The position numbers and the translations under genes are program-made. 64,000 nucleotides of DNA from Oleispirillum sp963668495 (GTDB lineage: Bacteria > Pseudomonadota > Alphaproteobacteria > Rhodospirillales > Rhodospirillaceae), in NCBI GenBank assembly GCA_963668495.1, contig OY764545.1, forward strand, positions 1,488,001 to 1,552,000, in the 5' to 3' direction. The notes beneath the pieces were generated by a model. The model made no database searches, was not told the DNA's origin, and saw only the letters and a list, made by a program, of their open reading frames with translations. Below, piece after piece: positions 23,264-30,789 of the stretch. Position 1 is the first letter of the stretch. Every line of letters begins with the position of its first letter.

Positions 23264-23844
23264 GACCAATCCTTGTCAAACAAACCATTCATCACCAGCA
23301 CGCAGGCAATGTCTGCTGGTGATGCTTGTGGCCCTTTATATTGTAAGTCGTGGCTCCACATAGTCGCTCTAGCCAATGCACTACCTTGATCAACAGCTTT
23401 CTGTCCCCAATACATTGCCTTATCCCTATCCTTTTGAGCTAGTAAATCAATCAGAGATATTTGCGCATCGACTACACCCTGTTCTGCAGATTTCTCGGCC
23501 CAATAGATTGCATTCGCTATGTCCCAGTTTCGACCAACACCTTCCTCAAAGCATAATGCCAAATTATATTGGGCATAACGCTGTCCAGCTAAGGCTGCCT
23601 TTTCATACCAATCGCATGCAAGTTTTTCGTTCTTGGAAAAAGCCTTGTCCTCGTCATACATAAATCCAATGAGATTCATCGCATCGGCGTTTCCTGCATC
23701 AGCCAAGGGCAGAAGAATAGACTTGGCTTTTTCGTAGTCACCAGCTTCATGGGCTTTGTCTGCCTCATCATATAAGTCAGCAAATGCAGGTGTAATGGAG
23801 AGTGAAAAAAGCAGGGTGAGTACGGCAAGTAAACGATTCATCAT
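23251..23844 (-). CDS. Exported Sel1-repeat protein (copy 2), possible immunity-type protein
   Basis: A 197-residue paralogue of the gene at 22436-23029 with the same length and an identical signal peptide (1-22). The mature part is clearly diverged: Ala-Gly-Asp-Tyr-Glu-Lys-Ala-Lys-Ser-Ile-Leu, Ala-Cys-Asp-Trp-Tyr-Glu-Lys-Ala-Ala and Ala-Ile-Tyr-Trp-Ala-Glu-Lys-Ser-Ala mark the Sel1 helices, and the end is Trp-Ser-Tyr-Cys-Asp. Its final 13 bp overlap the orphan tip fragment. Conserved export signal plus diverged binding repeats fits a protein that recognises a different partner from copy 1. Function is inferred from arrangement only. Confidence 0.75.
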   Translation of the reverse strand: MMNRLLAVLTLLFSLSITPAFADLYDEADKAHEAGDYEKAKSILLPLADAGNADAMNLIGFMYDEDKAFSKNEKLACDWYEKAALAGQRYAQYNLALCFEEGVGRNWDIANAIYWAEKSAEQGVVDAQISLIDLLAQKDRDKAMYWGQKAVDQGSALARATMWSHDLQYKGPQASPADIACVLVMNGLFDKDWSYCD

Positions 23845-23877
23845 GGCCCCAACACAGTAATCTTCGACAGACTGCCA
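23786..23877 (-). repeat. 92-bp near-identical direct repeat, copy B
   Basis: Partner of 22971-23062, offset 815 bp. It covers the signal-peptide codons and the upstream region of Sel1 copy 2, and probably carries the same leader and ribosome site for both genes. Confidence 0.9.
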
Positions 23878-23915
23878 CGTCGTTCCAACTGCCGCAAGTT
23901 GCTGTGATTATGGTC

Positions 23916-26039
23916 CTATCGGCGTTTTTGTTTGGAGGCTTTCTTTTGTTCGGCCTTGCGCGGGTTTTCTGTGGTAAGGCCAAGCTCGGCTGCTTCGAGG
24001 CGTTTGATCTCGTCGCGAAGACGGGCGGCTTCTTCGAACTCCAAGTCTGCCGCGGCGGCGAGCATTTTCTTCCCCAGTTCGGCGATATGGGTCTTCAGGT
24101 CTTTACCAACCAGATGTTCGGCATCATCGCCTGTTGAAACGGTGACGTAATCGCCTTCGTAGGGGCTTTCGATAACGTCAGCAATGCGCTTTTTCACGCT
24201 TTCTGGGGTAATGCCGTTGGCGGCGTTATAGGCCTGTTGCTTTTCCCGTCGCCTTTGGGTTTCGCCAATGGCAGCCTTAAGGCTGTCTGTCATTTTGTCC
24301 GCGTAAAGGATAACGCGTCCGTCCACGTTCCGTGCGGCACGCCCGATGGTCTGGATCAAAGAGCGGGTGGAGCGTAGGAAGCCTTCTTTGTCCGCGTCAA
24401 GGATAGCAACCAGCGAGCATTCTGGAATGTCCAGTCCCTCACGCAGCAAGTTGATGCCAACCAGAACCGTAAACACGCCAAGGCGTAGATCGCGGATAAT
24501 CTCAATGCGTTCAAGTGTATCGATATCCGAATGCATATAGCGGACCTTGATGCCCTGTTCGGACAGATACTCGGTCAGGTCTTCGGACATGCGCTTGGTC
24601 AAGGTCGTGACAAGAACGCGGTGCCCCTTGGCTTGGGCGTCTTTGGCTTCCGCCAGCAGGTCGTCGACCTGTGTATCGACCGGACGTATGGTACACACCG
24701 GGTCCAACAATCCGGTGGGGCGAATGACTTGTTCCACGAATTCATTATCGGTTTGGGCCATTTCCCACGGGCCGGGCGTGGCAGAGATATAGACAGTTTG
24801 GGGGCGCATATGATCCCATTCCTCGAACCGCAGGGGGCGGTTGTCGGTGCAGCTTGGCAATCGGAAGCCGTATTCGGAAAGGGTAGATTTACGGCTGAAG
24901 TCCCCCTTGAACATGGCGCCGATCTGCGGAATGGTGACGTGGCTTTCATCAATGAAGAGTAAGGCATCTTCCGGCAGGTATTCGAACAGGGTCGGCGGCG
25001 GTTCCCCCGGATTGCGCCCGGTGAGATAGCGGGAATAGTTTTCAATCCCTTTGCAGTGTCCGGTGACTTCCAGCATTTCCAAATCAAACGTCGTGCGTTG
25101 ATTGATGCGCTCGGCTTCCAGATGTTTGCCGAGGGCGTCATAGTGGGCCAGACGGTCTTTCAGTTCGGCCTTGATGCCGACCATGGCTTGGGACAGGGCG
25201 GGGCGGGGGGTTACATAGTGGCTGTTCGGATAAACCCGAATGTTGGGCATGTTAAAGGTCTTGGTCCCGGTCAGCGGGTCAAATTCGCAAATTTCCTCGA
25301 TTTCGTCGCCGAAAAACGACACGCGCCATGCCCGGTCTTCATAGTGGGCGGGAAAGATTTCCAGCACATCGCCACGTACACGGAAACTGCCGCGTGAAAA
25401 TGCCATGTCGTTGCGTTTGTATTGAAGGGTGACCAGTTCGCGCATGGCATCGCGAGGGTCGATGGTTTGTCCGACCTCGAAATCGAACACCATGCGGGCA
25501 TAGGATTCTGCGCTGCCCAAGCCGTAAAGGCACGAGACCGAGGATACGATAATGATGTCGCGCCGCTCTAGAACAGATCGAGTGGCGGCGTGCCGCATAC
25601 GGTCAATCTGTTCATTAATTTGGGAGTCTTTTTCGATATAGGTATCCGTGCGTGGGACATAGGCTTCCGGCTGGTAATAGTCGTAATACGAGACAAAGTA
25701 CTCGACCGCATTATCAGGAAAGAAGGACTTCATTTCTTGATAAAGCTGTGCCGCCAAAATCTTGTTCGGGGCCATGATCAACGACGGTCGTCCCAATTCC
25801 GCAATGCAATGGGCAACGGTAAAGGTTTTGCCGGTCCCGGTTGCGCCCAGCAGTACCTGATCAGTCAGCCCGTCGTTGAGACCCTGAACAAGCTGTGGAA
25901 TGGCGGTAACCTGATCCCCCGCCGGTTTGAAATCTGTGGTCAGGCGAAAGTCAGCTTTGGGCCCTGCAGGGGGGCGCTGGTACACCGGCATGGTCAGGGG
26001 CAGGGTATGGGAATATTGACCGGACATGGATGTCATCAA
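23916..26039 (-). CDS. uvrB: Excinuclease ABC subunit B
   Basis: A 707-residue helicase-like damage verifier of nucleotide excision repair. Walker A Gly-Ala-Thr-Gly-Thr-Gly-Lys-Thr (about 64-71) and the beta-hairpin Tyr-Tyr-Asp-Tyr-Tyr-Gln-Pro-Glu-Ala-Tyr-Val-Pro that inserts into DNA are visible. So are Phe-Ile-Asp-Glu-Ser-His (Walker B), helicase motifs Gly-Arg-Ala-Ala-Arg-Asn-Val, and the C-terminal UVR motif (Ala-Ala-Ala-Asp-Leu-Glu-Phe-Glu-Glu-Ala-Ala-Arg-Leu-Arg-Asp-Glu) that contacts UvrC. The tail is Lys-rich. The true start may be the third Met. No SOS box of the GTTC-N7-GTTC type is seen upstream. Confidence 0.97.
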   Translation of the reverse strand: MMTSMSGQYSHTLPLTMPVYQRPPAGPKADFRLTTDFKPAGDQVTAIPQLVQGLNDGLTDQVLLGATGTGKTFTVAHCIAELGRPSLIMAPNKILAAQLYQEMKSFFPDNAVEYFVSYYDYYQPEAYVPRTDTYIEKDSQINEQIDRMRHAATRSVLERRDIIIVSSVSCLYGLGSAESYARMVFDFEVGQTIDPRDAMRELVTLQYKRNDMAFSRGSFRVRGDVLEIFPAHYEDRAWRVSFFGDEIEEICEFDPLTGTKTFNMPNIRVYPNSHYVTPRPALSQAMVGIKAELKDRLAHYDALGKHLEAERINQRTTFDLEMLEVTGHCKGIENYSRYLTGRNPGEPPPTLFEYLPEDALLFIDESHVTIPQIGAMFKGDFSRKSTLSEYGFRLPSCTDNRPLRFEEWDHMRPQTVYISATPGPWEMAQTDNEFVEQVIRPTGLLDPVCTIRPVDTQVDDLLAEAKDAQAKGHRVLVTTLTKRMSEDLTEYLSEQGIKVRYMHSDIDTLERIEIIRDLRLGVFTVLVGINLLREGLDIPECSLVAILDADKEGFLRSTRSLIQTIGRAARNVDGRVILYADKMTDSLKAAIGETQRRREKQQAYNAANGITPESVKKRIADVIESPYEGDYVTVSTGDDAEHLVGKDLKTHIAELGKKMLAAAADLEFEEAARLRDEIKRLEAAELGLTTENPRKAEQKKASKQKRR

Positions 26040-26131
26040 CCTTCGTTATCAATCCGACATTTGGCAGCCGAGATTCATTCATAAATCAGATGGCGGCAAA
26101 TGTGCAGGATTAATAACGAAATTGTCCTGCC

Positions 26132-26152
26132 ACTAAGGCTGGAACCCAGCTT
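26132..26152 (-). terminator. Short hairpin at the end of the outer-membrane barrel gene
   Basis: GCTGG/CCAGC stem with short flanking A-T pairs, directly next to the stop codon, and a second inverted repeat GCAGGA/TCCTGC at 26104-26130. U-richness on the leftward transcript is modest, so this is a weak call. Confidence 0.35.
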
Positions 26153-27155
26153 AAAAACGGGCGGCTAGGGATAGGCCAACGTTTATTCCCAGTAGGCTGT
26201 CTTCTTCAAGGCGGAGTTTGCCGTTGGCGGTATCCTGTGGGCTGGAGCCATAGTTGACAGTCGGTACGTTGGATAGATAGGTCAAACGTCCAAATCCGTT
26301 CAGAGTCCAGTATTCATCCAATGCGTAACTCAATGTACCCTTAACGTCGCCGGAATAGCTCATTAAAGAGCGGGAGCGAGTCTCAGAATAATTGTTGCTT
26401 GAGATGGTTTGTTGGGCATTGAATGAACTATCAGCCCGATAAATTCCAATTTGACCGGATACAGAGCCTTTCAGGTCATGCGTTAGATTCCCAGACACGG
26501 ATGCCTTGATTGCGCCGCCCAAATAGTTTGTCGAAAGGTCTTCACTGTGGTCTACCTGAGAGCCTCCCCCAAGTTCGCCATGATATTTGTTCTTCTCAAG
26601 AAGTCGGCGGAAGGACGGCCCAGCCCCAAGCGTAAGGTCAAGACTATCCCCCAGCTTTCTGGTGCCGGAAATCAATACGGTTGCGCCACCATAATCAAAC
26701 TGGCGGTCCGTCATTGTGGTGAGTGTGGTCCCGTTTGGAGTCCCGTATCCGTTGCTGTTGTCAAGGACAACCCAGCCAAAGCGGACGCCCGCGCCGGTGT
26801 CATAGAATGACGATGAGCTGTCGGTTTCGGTCCTTGTCCAGTCAGCCGCCAAGGATACGGTGTATTGATCAAATCCCCATTTATTCAGGTCGAAGGAATG
26901 ACCGAATTCTCCGCCTATGTATCCCCCCTGAGACCAACTGGAGCCCGTATCCAGAACGGCTTCTTTTGCAAAGGGTGAGCTCTCACCACGCTGAATAAAG
27001 AACTGCGTTTCTTTCATGTTCAGTAAGGCTGGGCCGACCTCAACCACCGCGAAGCCGTGGGGCGCATGCAAGCTGACGTGTGTCGGCTCGCTTGCCATAG
27101 CGTACTGAGAAAAGGACAGGCAACTCATCACAGCTGTGGTCAGAATTCTATTCAT
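26151..27155 (-). CDS. Outer-membrane beta-barrel protein of unknown function
   Basis: A 334-residue protein with a signal peptide (about 1-21, ending Ala-Met-Ala), a body of alternating polar and aromatic strands rich in Gly, Ser, Tyr and Asn, and a C-terminal Leu-Ser-Leu-Ala-Ala-Arg-Phe. A terminal Phe after alternating hydrophobics is the BAM recognition signal of outer-membrane barrels. Predicted strands number about 12-14 by eye. It looks like an autotransporter-type or MipA/OmpV-like barrel without a passenger, but I cannot name the family. It is divergent from aspC. Confidence 0.65.
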   Translation of the reverse strand: MNRILTTAVMSCLSFSQYAMASEPTHVSLHAPHGFAVVEVGPALLNMKETQFFIQRGESSPFAKEAVLDTGSSWSQGGYIGGEFGHSFDLNKWGFDQYTVSLAADWTRTETDSSSSFYDTGAGVRFGWVVLDNSNGYGTPNGTTLTTMTDRQFDYGGATVLISGTRKLGDSLDLTLGAGPSFRRLLEKNKYHGELGGGSQVDHSEDLSTNYLGGAIKASVSGNLTHDLKGSVSGQIGIYRADSSFNAQQTISSNNYSETRSRSLMSYSGDVKGTLSYALDEYWTLNGFGRLTYLSNVPTVNYGSSPQDTANGKLRLEEDSLLGINVGLSLAARF

Positions 27156-27459
27156 TATGGATTTCTCGCGGCAGGGTGAATTGAAATGGTGCGGAAACTA
27201 TGCAGCATGCAGCTAAAGGCATGCAAATTTAACAAAATTTTCTACTCTGAGTTACGGTCGGTGTCGATCCCTAAAATTACTTTTTGCCTCAGTAAATATC
27301 CCTGAGGTTCACAAGGTCTAAGGTGACGCATAGAAAATATGTTTTTTTGTGAACAGATCGGTAAATACGGTTGCGCGGGTTCGGGTGGGCCAGTATCGTC
27401 ACCGAGTTGTCACGTTTTCACTTTTTTCTGAAACCCAGATCTAAAAAGGTCACGAAACT
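27156..27459. promoter_or_regulatory. Divergent promoter region of barrel gene and aspC
   Basis: 304 bp without a gene. It is AT-rich next to the barrel gene. CCTCA (27287-27291) and TGAGG (27303-27307) form a small inverted repeat, and two GCATGC palindromes lie near 27210-27225. No known operator is recognised. Confidence 0.4.
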
Positions 27460-28662
27460 ATGTCGATCATCGCCGAACGGTTATCTGCAATCAAACCCTC
27501 TCCGACGATTGCGGTTACGACAAAGGCTAACGAATTGAAGGCTGCCGGCCGCGACGTTATCGGCCTTGGCGCCGGTGAACCGGACTTTGACACTCCGGAT
27601 CATATTAAGGCCGCCGCAAAGGCTGCCATTGATGCCGGTCATTCCAAATATACTCCGGTACCGGGTATCTTGCCGCTGCGTCAGGCCATTTGCGATAAGC
27701 TGAAAACAGACAACAATTTGACCTACACACCGGATCAGATTCAGGTCGGCTGCGGTGGTAAGCAAACCATTTACAATGCCATCATCGCCACCGTCGACCC
27801 GGGCGATGAAGTGATTATTCCGGCTCCGTACTGGGTAAGCTACCCGGACATTACACTGCTGGCTGGTGGTGTTCCGGTGTTTGTGCAAGGTCACGAAGAA
27901 ACCGGGTTTAAGGTCACGGCAGAAGACGTGGAAAAAGCCATCACCCCGAAAACCAAGTGGCTGATCCTGAACTCGCCGTCCAACCCGTCCGGTGCGGCTT
28001 ATACTGCGGACGAACTGCGCGCTATCGGTGAAATGCTGTTGAAGCATCCGCACGTTTGGGTCATGACCGACGATATGTATGAACACATCGTCTATGATGA
28101 TTTCAAATTTGCCACCATTGCCGAAGTGGTGCCGGAACTGATCGACCGTACATTGACCCTGAACGGTGTGTCCAAAGCCTATGCCATGACCGGCTGGCGC
28201 GTTGGTTATGCTGCTGGCCCGATCGACGTGATCAAGGCCATGAACAAGGTGCAGTCTCAAAGCTCTACCCACACCAGCTCGATCTCTCAGCATGCTGCCC
28301 TGGAAGCTTTGAAAGGGACACACGACTTCTTGACTGATCGCAATGCCGCGTTCAAGGAACGCCGCGATGTGGTTGTGCAAATGCTGAATGAGGCAGAGGG
28401 CCTGTCCTGCCGTACGCCGGAAGGGGCATTCTATGTCTATCCGTCCTGTGCGGGTGTGATTGGCAAAACCACGCCAGATGGCACGGTGATTAACACGGAT
28501 TCGGACTTTGTTACCAAACTGTTGGAAGACAAAGGGGTTGCCGCGGTTCAAGGTGAGGCTTTTGGCCTGTCTCCGTACTTCCGTGTGTCCTATGCGACAT
28601 CCATGGATAATCTGAAAGAAGCCTGCAAACGTATTCAGGACTTCTGCGCATCCTTGAAATAG
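27460..28662 (+). CDS. aspC: Aspartate aminotransferase, class I
   Basis: A 400-residue PLP aminotransferase (AspAT Ib type) that interconverts aspartate and 2-oxoglutarate with oxaloacetate and glutamate. PLP lysine is Lys239 in Gly-Val-Ser-Lys-Ala-Tyr-Ala-Met-Thr-Gly-Trp-Arg. Asn-Ser-Pro-Ser-Asn-Pro-Ser-Gly (171-178) and the N-terminal Gly-Ala-Gly-Glu-Pro-Asp-Phe motif are also present. AAGG lies ten bases before the ATG. It is a single gene ended by a strong hairpin. Close relatives also accept aromatic amino acids or prephenate. Confidence 0.93.
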   Translation: MSIIAERLSAIKPSPTIAVTTKANELKAAGRDVIGLGAGEPDFDTPDHIKAAAKAAIDAGHSKYTPVPGILPLRQAICDKLKTDNNLTYTPDQIQVGCGGKQTIYNAIIATVDPGDEVIIPAPYWVSYPDITLLAGGVPVFVQGHEETGFKVTAEDVEKAITPKTKWLILNSPSNPSGAAYTADELRAIGEMLLKHPHVWVMTDDMYEHIVYDDFKFATIAEVVPELIDRTLTLNGVSKAYAMTGWRVGYAAGPIDVIKAMNKVQSQSSTHTSSISQHAALEALKGTHDFLTDRNAAFKERRDVVVQMLNEAEGLSCRTPEGAFYVYPSCAGVIGKTTPDGTVINTDSDFVTKLLEDKGVAAVQGEAFGLSPYFRVSYATSMDNLKEACKRIQDFCASLK

Positions 28663-28717
28663 GTTGCCCTGAAGGTATCCTTGCGAAAACCGCCCGGTAT
28701 GGGCATCTCAGATCATT

Positions 28718-28751
28718 AACAAAACCCCGTCTTATTTGGCGGGGTTTTGTT
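28718..28751 (+). terminator. Rho-independent terminator of aspC
   Basis: AACAAAACCCCG (28718-28729) pairs perfectly with CGGGGTTTTGTT (28740-28751) across a ten-base loop. The A- and T-rich stem bases make it bidirectional, also serving the diguanylate cyclase gene arriving from the right. Confidence 0.88.
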
Positions 28752-28837
28752 ATGTGGTTCTCAGCTTTATTTCTTGAGACAGGATGGTCTTTCCCTTTTG
28801 CCTTCCCATTGGCATTTGCTGGGGTGAGCCTAGGCTT

Positions 28838-30553
28838 TTAATTATCGTATGCGACTTGGTTGCGCCCACGGGCCTTGGCTTTGTAAAGGTTGTTATCGGC
28901 CTGTTGCAGCAGGTTTTCCAGCGATGCTTGCCCATCAAACGGTGTTAAGCCGATACTGACGGTCATGGCTGGAATGTTGCCGTTTGGTGTGGCGGCAATC
29001 AGGGCTTCGCGAATACGTTCCGCGACTTGGCAAGCCTGATCCAATTCGGTGTCCGGCAGCAGCAGGGCAAATTCCTCACCACCCAGACGACCAATAATGT
29101 CTGATGTGCGTAAGGACTGCTGACATACTTGGGTGAAAAGCTGAAGTGCCTCATCCCCGACTTTATGTCCCTTTTCATCATTGATCCGTTTGAAGTGATC
29201 CAAGTCCAGCATGGCGACAACCAAACTGCGTTTTTTCCGCGTATGTTGAGCGAGCTCGCGTTCGGCTAAGTCCATAAAGTTTCGTCGATTACAAACCCCG
29301 GTCAATTCATCCATGCAGGCCAGTTCAACCAATTTAGCCTCTGCCGCCTTACGGTCCGTGATATCCTCAAAAATCCAGACAACACCTTTGTCCAGATTTG
29401 CCGGGTATTCACTGTCTATGGCTTGCCCGGAAATGCCCAGCCAGACCACGGTTCCGTCACGTTTTTTGAGGCGCACTTCAATATTGGAAATGCTTTCGTA
29501 TGGCAGCTTCTTTCGGGCGAATTCTTCAAATTTGTGGTAGTTGCTGCCTTCGGGGTGGAGGTCTTGCAGGCTGTGGCCTTCCAGTTCAGATGCCGCAGTA
29601 TAACCAAGGATATCAACCATACGATGGTTGACGCGGTTGATCCGCCCATGCTCGCCCACCAAAATGATGCCAACCATGCTGTTGTTGAAATAACTTTTCA
29701 GTTCGGCATTGGCTTCTTCCAGTTTTATTTGGGCTTCCATACGTTCCGTAATATTACGCAAAATCCAAATGACGCCTTTGTTCAAATCAGGCGGGCTGGC
29801 ATGGTCGACGGCTTTGCCGGATACCTGTACCCAAATCACCTGACCATCTTTGCGCACAAATTGGGTTTGTGTATCCGCAACCCCCTTTGCCAGCAGGGTT
29901 GTGCGGTAAAACTCCGCAAATTCAAGGAAGCTTTGTTCAGATCGGTGGATTATACGGATACTTTGGCCTTCGACGTCGTGAATGCTGTCATATCCAAAAA
30001 TGGTGGCAAAATGTGGATTGGCACGGCGAATAATGCGGTGTCCGTCCAGCAGGATAATGCCGACGATGCTGTTGTTATAAATGGTGTCCAGTTCGCTGTA
30101 AGCCTGTTGGATTTCTAACTGCTTTACCTTGGTTCCTGAGATATCCAGCAAAGATAAGATTGTAACCGGATTATCATCAAGGTGAGCCTCTGCAATATGC
30201 AGCAGTGTGGGTAATGTCTCCGATGAATTGAGCCTGAGCTTCACTTCGGTTGGGGTGGTGTCTTGACGACGGCGTTTATCACGGATAATCGCAAGATCTT
30301 CTTGTTCGATCAGGCTGTCCAAGGCAGTGCCGATCAGCTTGTCACGATCTATGTGCAGTGTTTGGATTAGGGTTTCATTGCAGTCAATAATACATTCATG
30401 GTGATCTAGCATGATGAGGCATTCCAGAGAATGCCGCTGCATAAGCCTGTGCTGGGCTTCACGTTTGTGGGCGGTGTTAAGCTCCGCACGGAGGCGCAAT
30501 ACCTCGTTTTCCAGAAATTGTTTGGTGCGATGTGAGGCTGCAGGTGAAGTCAC
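28838..30553 (-). CDS. Triple-PAS GGDEF diguanylate cyclase
   Basis: A 571-residue soluble protein. A short coiled coil (8-35) is followed by three PAS domains (about 35-150, 155-285 and 287-410). The second and third are similar to each other, each containing Asn-Ser-x-Val-Gly-Ile-Ile-Leu and ending Gly-Val-x-Trp-Ile-x-x-(Asn/Asp)-Ile-Thr-(Glu/Asp)-Arg. The GGDEF domain (about 412-571) has Gly-Gly-Glu-Glu-Phe with an I-site Arg-Thr-Ser-Asp five residues before it. It should synthesise cyclic di-GMP in response to signals bound by the PAS domains. No EAL domain or membrane helix is present. Confidence 0.9.
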   Translation of the reverse strand: MTSPAASHRTKQFLENEVLRLRAELNTAHKREAQHRLMQRHSLECLIMLDHHECIIDCNETLIQTLHIDRDKLIGTALDSLIEQEDLAIIRDKRRRQDTTPTEVKLRLNSSETLPTLLHIAEAHLDDNPVTILSLLDISGTKVKQLEIQQAYSELDTIYNNSIVGIILLDGHRIIRRANPHFATIFGYDSIHDVEGQSIRIIHRSEQSFLEFAEFYRTTLLAKGVADTQTQFVRKDGQVIWVQVSGKAVDHASPPDLNKGVIWILRNITERMEAQIKLEEANAELKSYFNNSMVGIILVGEHGRINRVNHRMVDILGYTAASELEGHSLQDLHPEGSNYHKFEEFARKKLPYESISNIEVRLKKRDGTVVWLGISGQAIDSEYPANLDKGVVWIFEDITDRKAAEAKLVELACMDELTGVCNRRNFMDLAERELAQHTRKKRSLVVAMLDLDHFKRINDEKGHKVGDEALQLFTQVCQQSLRTSDIIGRLGGEEFALLLPDTELDQACQVAERIREALIAATPNGNIPAMTVSIGLTPFDGQASLENLLQQADNNLYKAKARGRNQVAYDN

Positions 30554-30740
30554 GGGATACCACGGTCATTGTTATGTCATTAAAGTGCGTGCGATGGTGT
30601 GCATGCTGTTTATGACTAGAACAAGTAAAGCTAATAATGAAATATTTCACGCATAAATATGGTAATTTTTCTCAATTTTTATACATAAATTTGCACGAAT
30701 GAACTTATGGAAATTTATCCCGCGCAGGGTTTGCAATTAT

Positions 30741-30780
30741 AGGGCGATACGGCTTGGTATCGTTTGGACCATATCGCCCT
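30741..30780 (-). terminator. Hairpin downstream of the CoADR-rhodanese gene
   Basis: AGGGCGATA (30741-30749) pairs with TATCGCCCT (30772-30780) across 22 bases. It sits 10 bp after the stop of the leftward gene; the U-tract is poor. Confidence 0.5.
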
Positions 30781-30789
30781 TGGTTTTGT

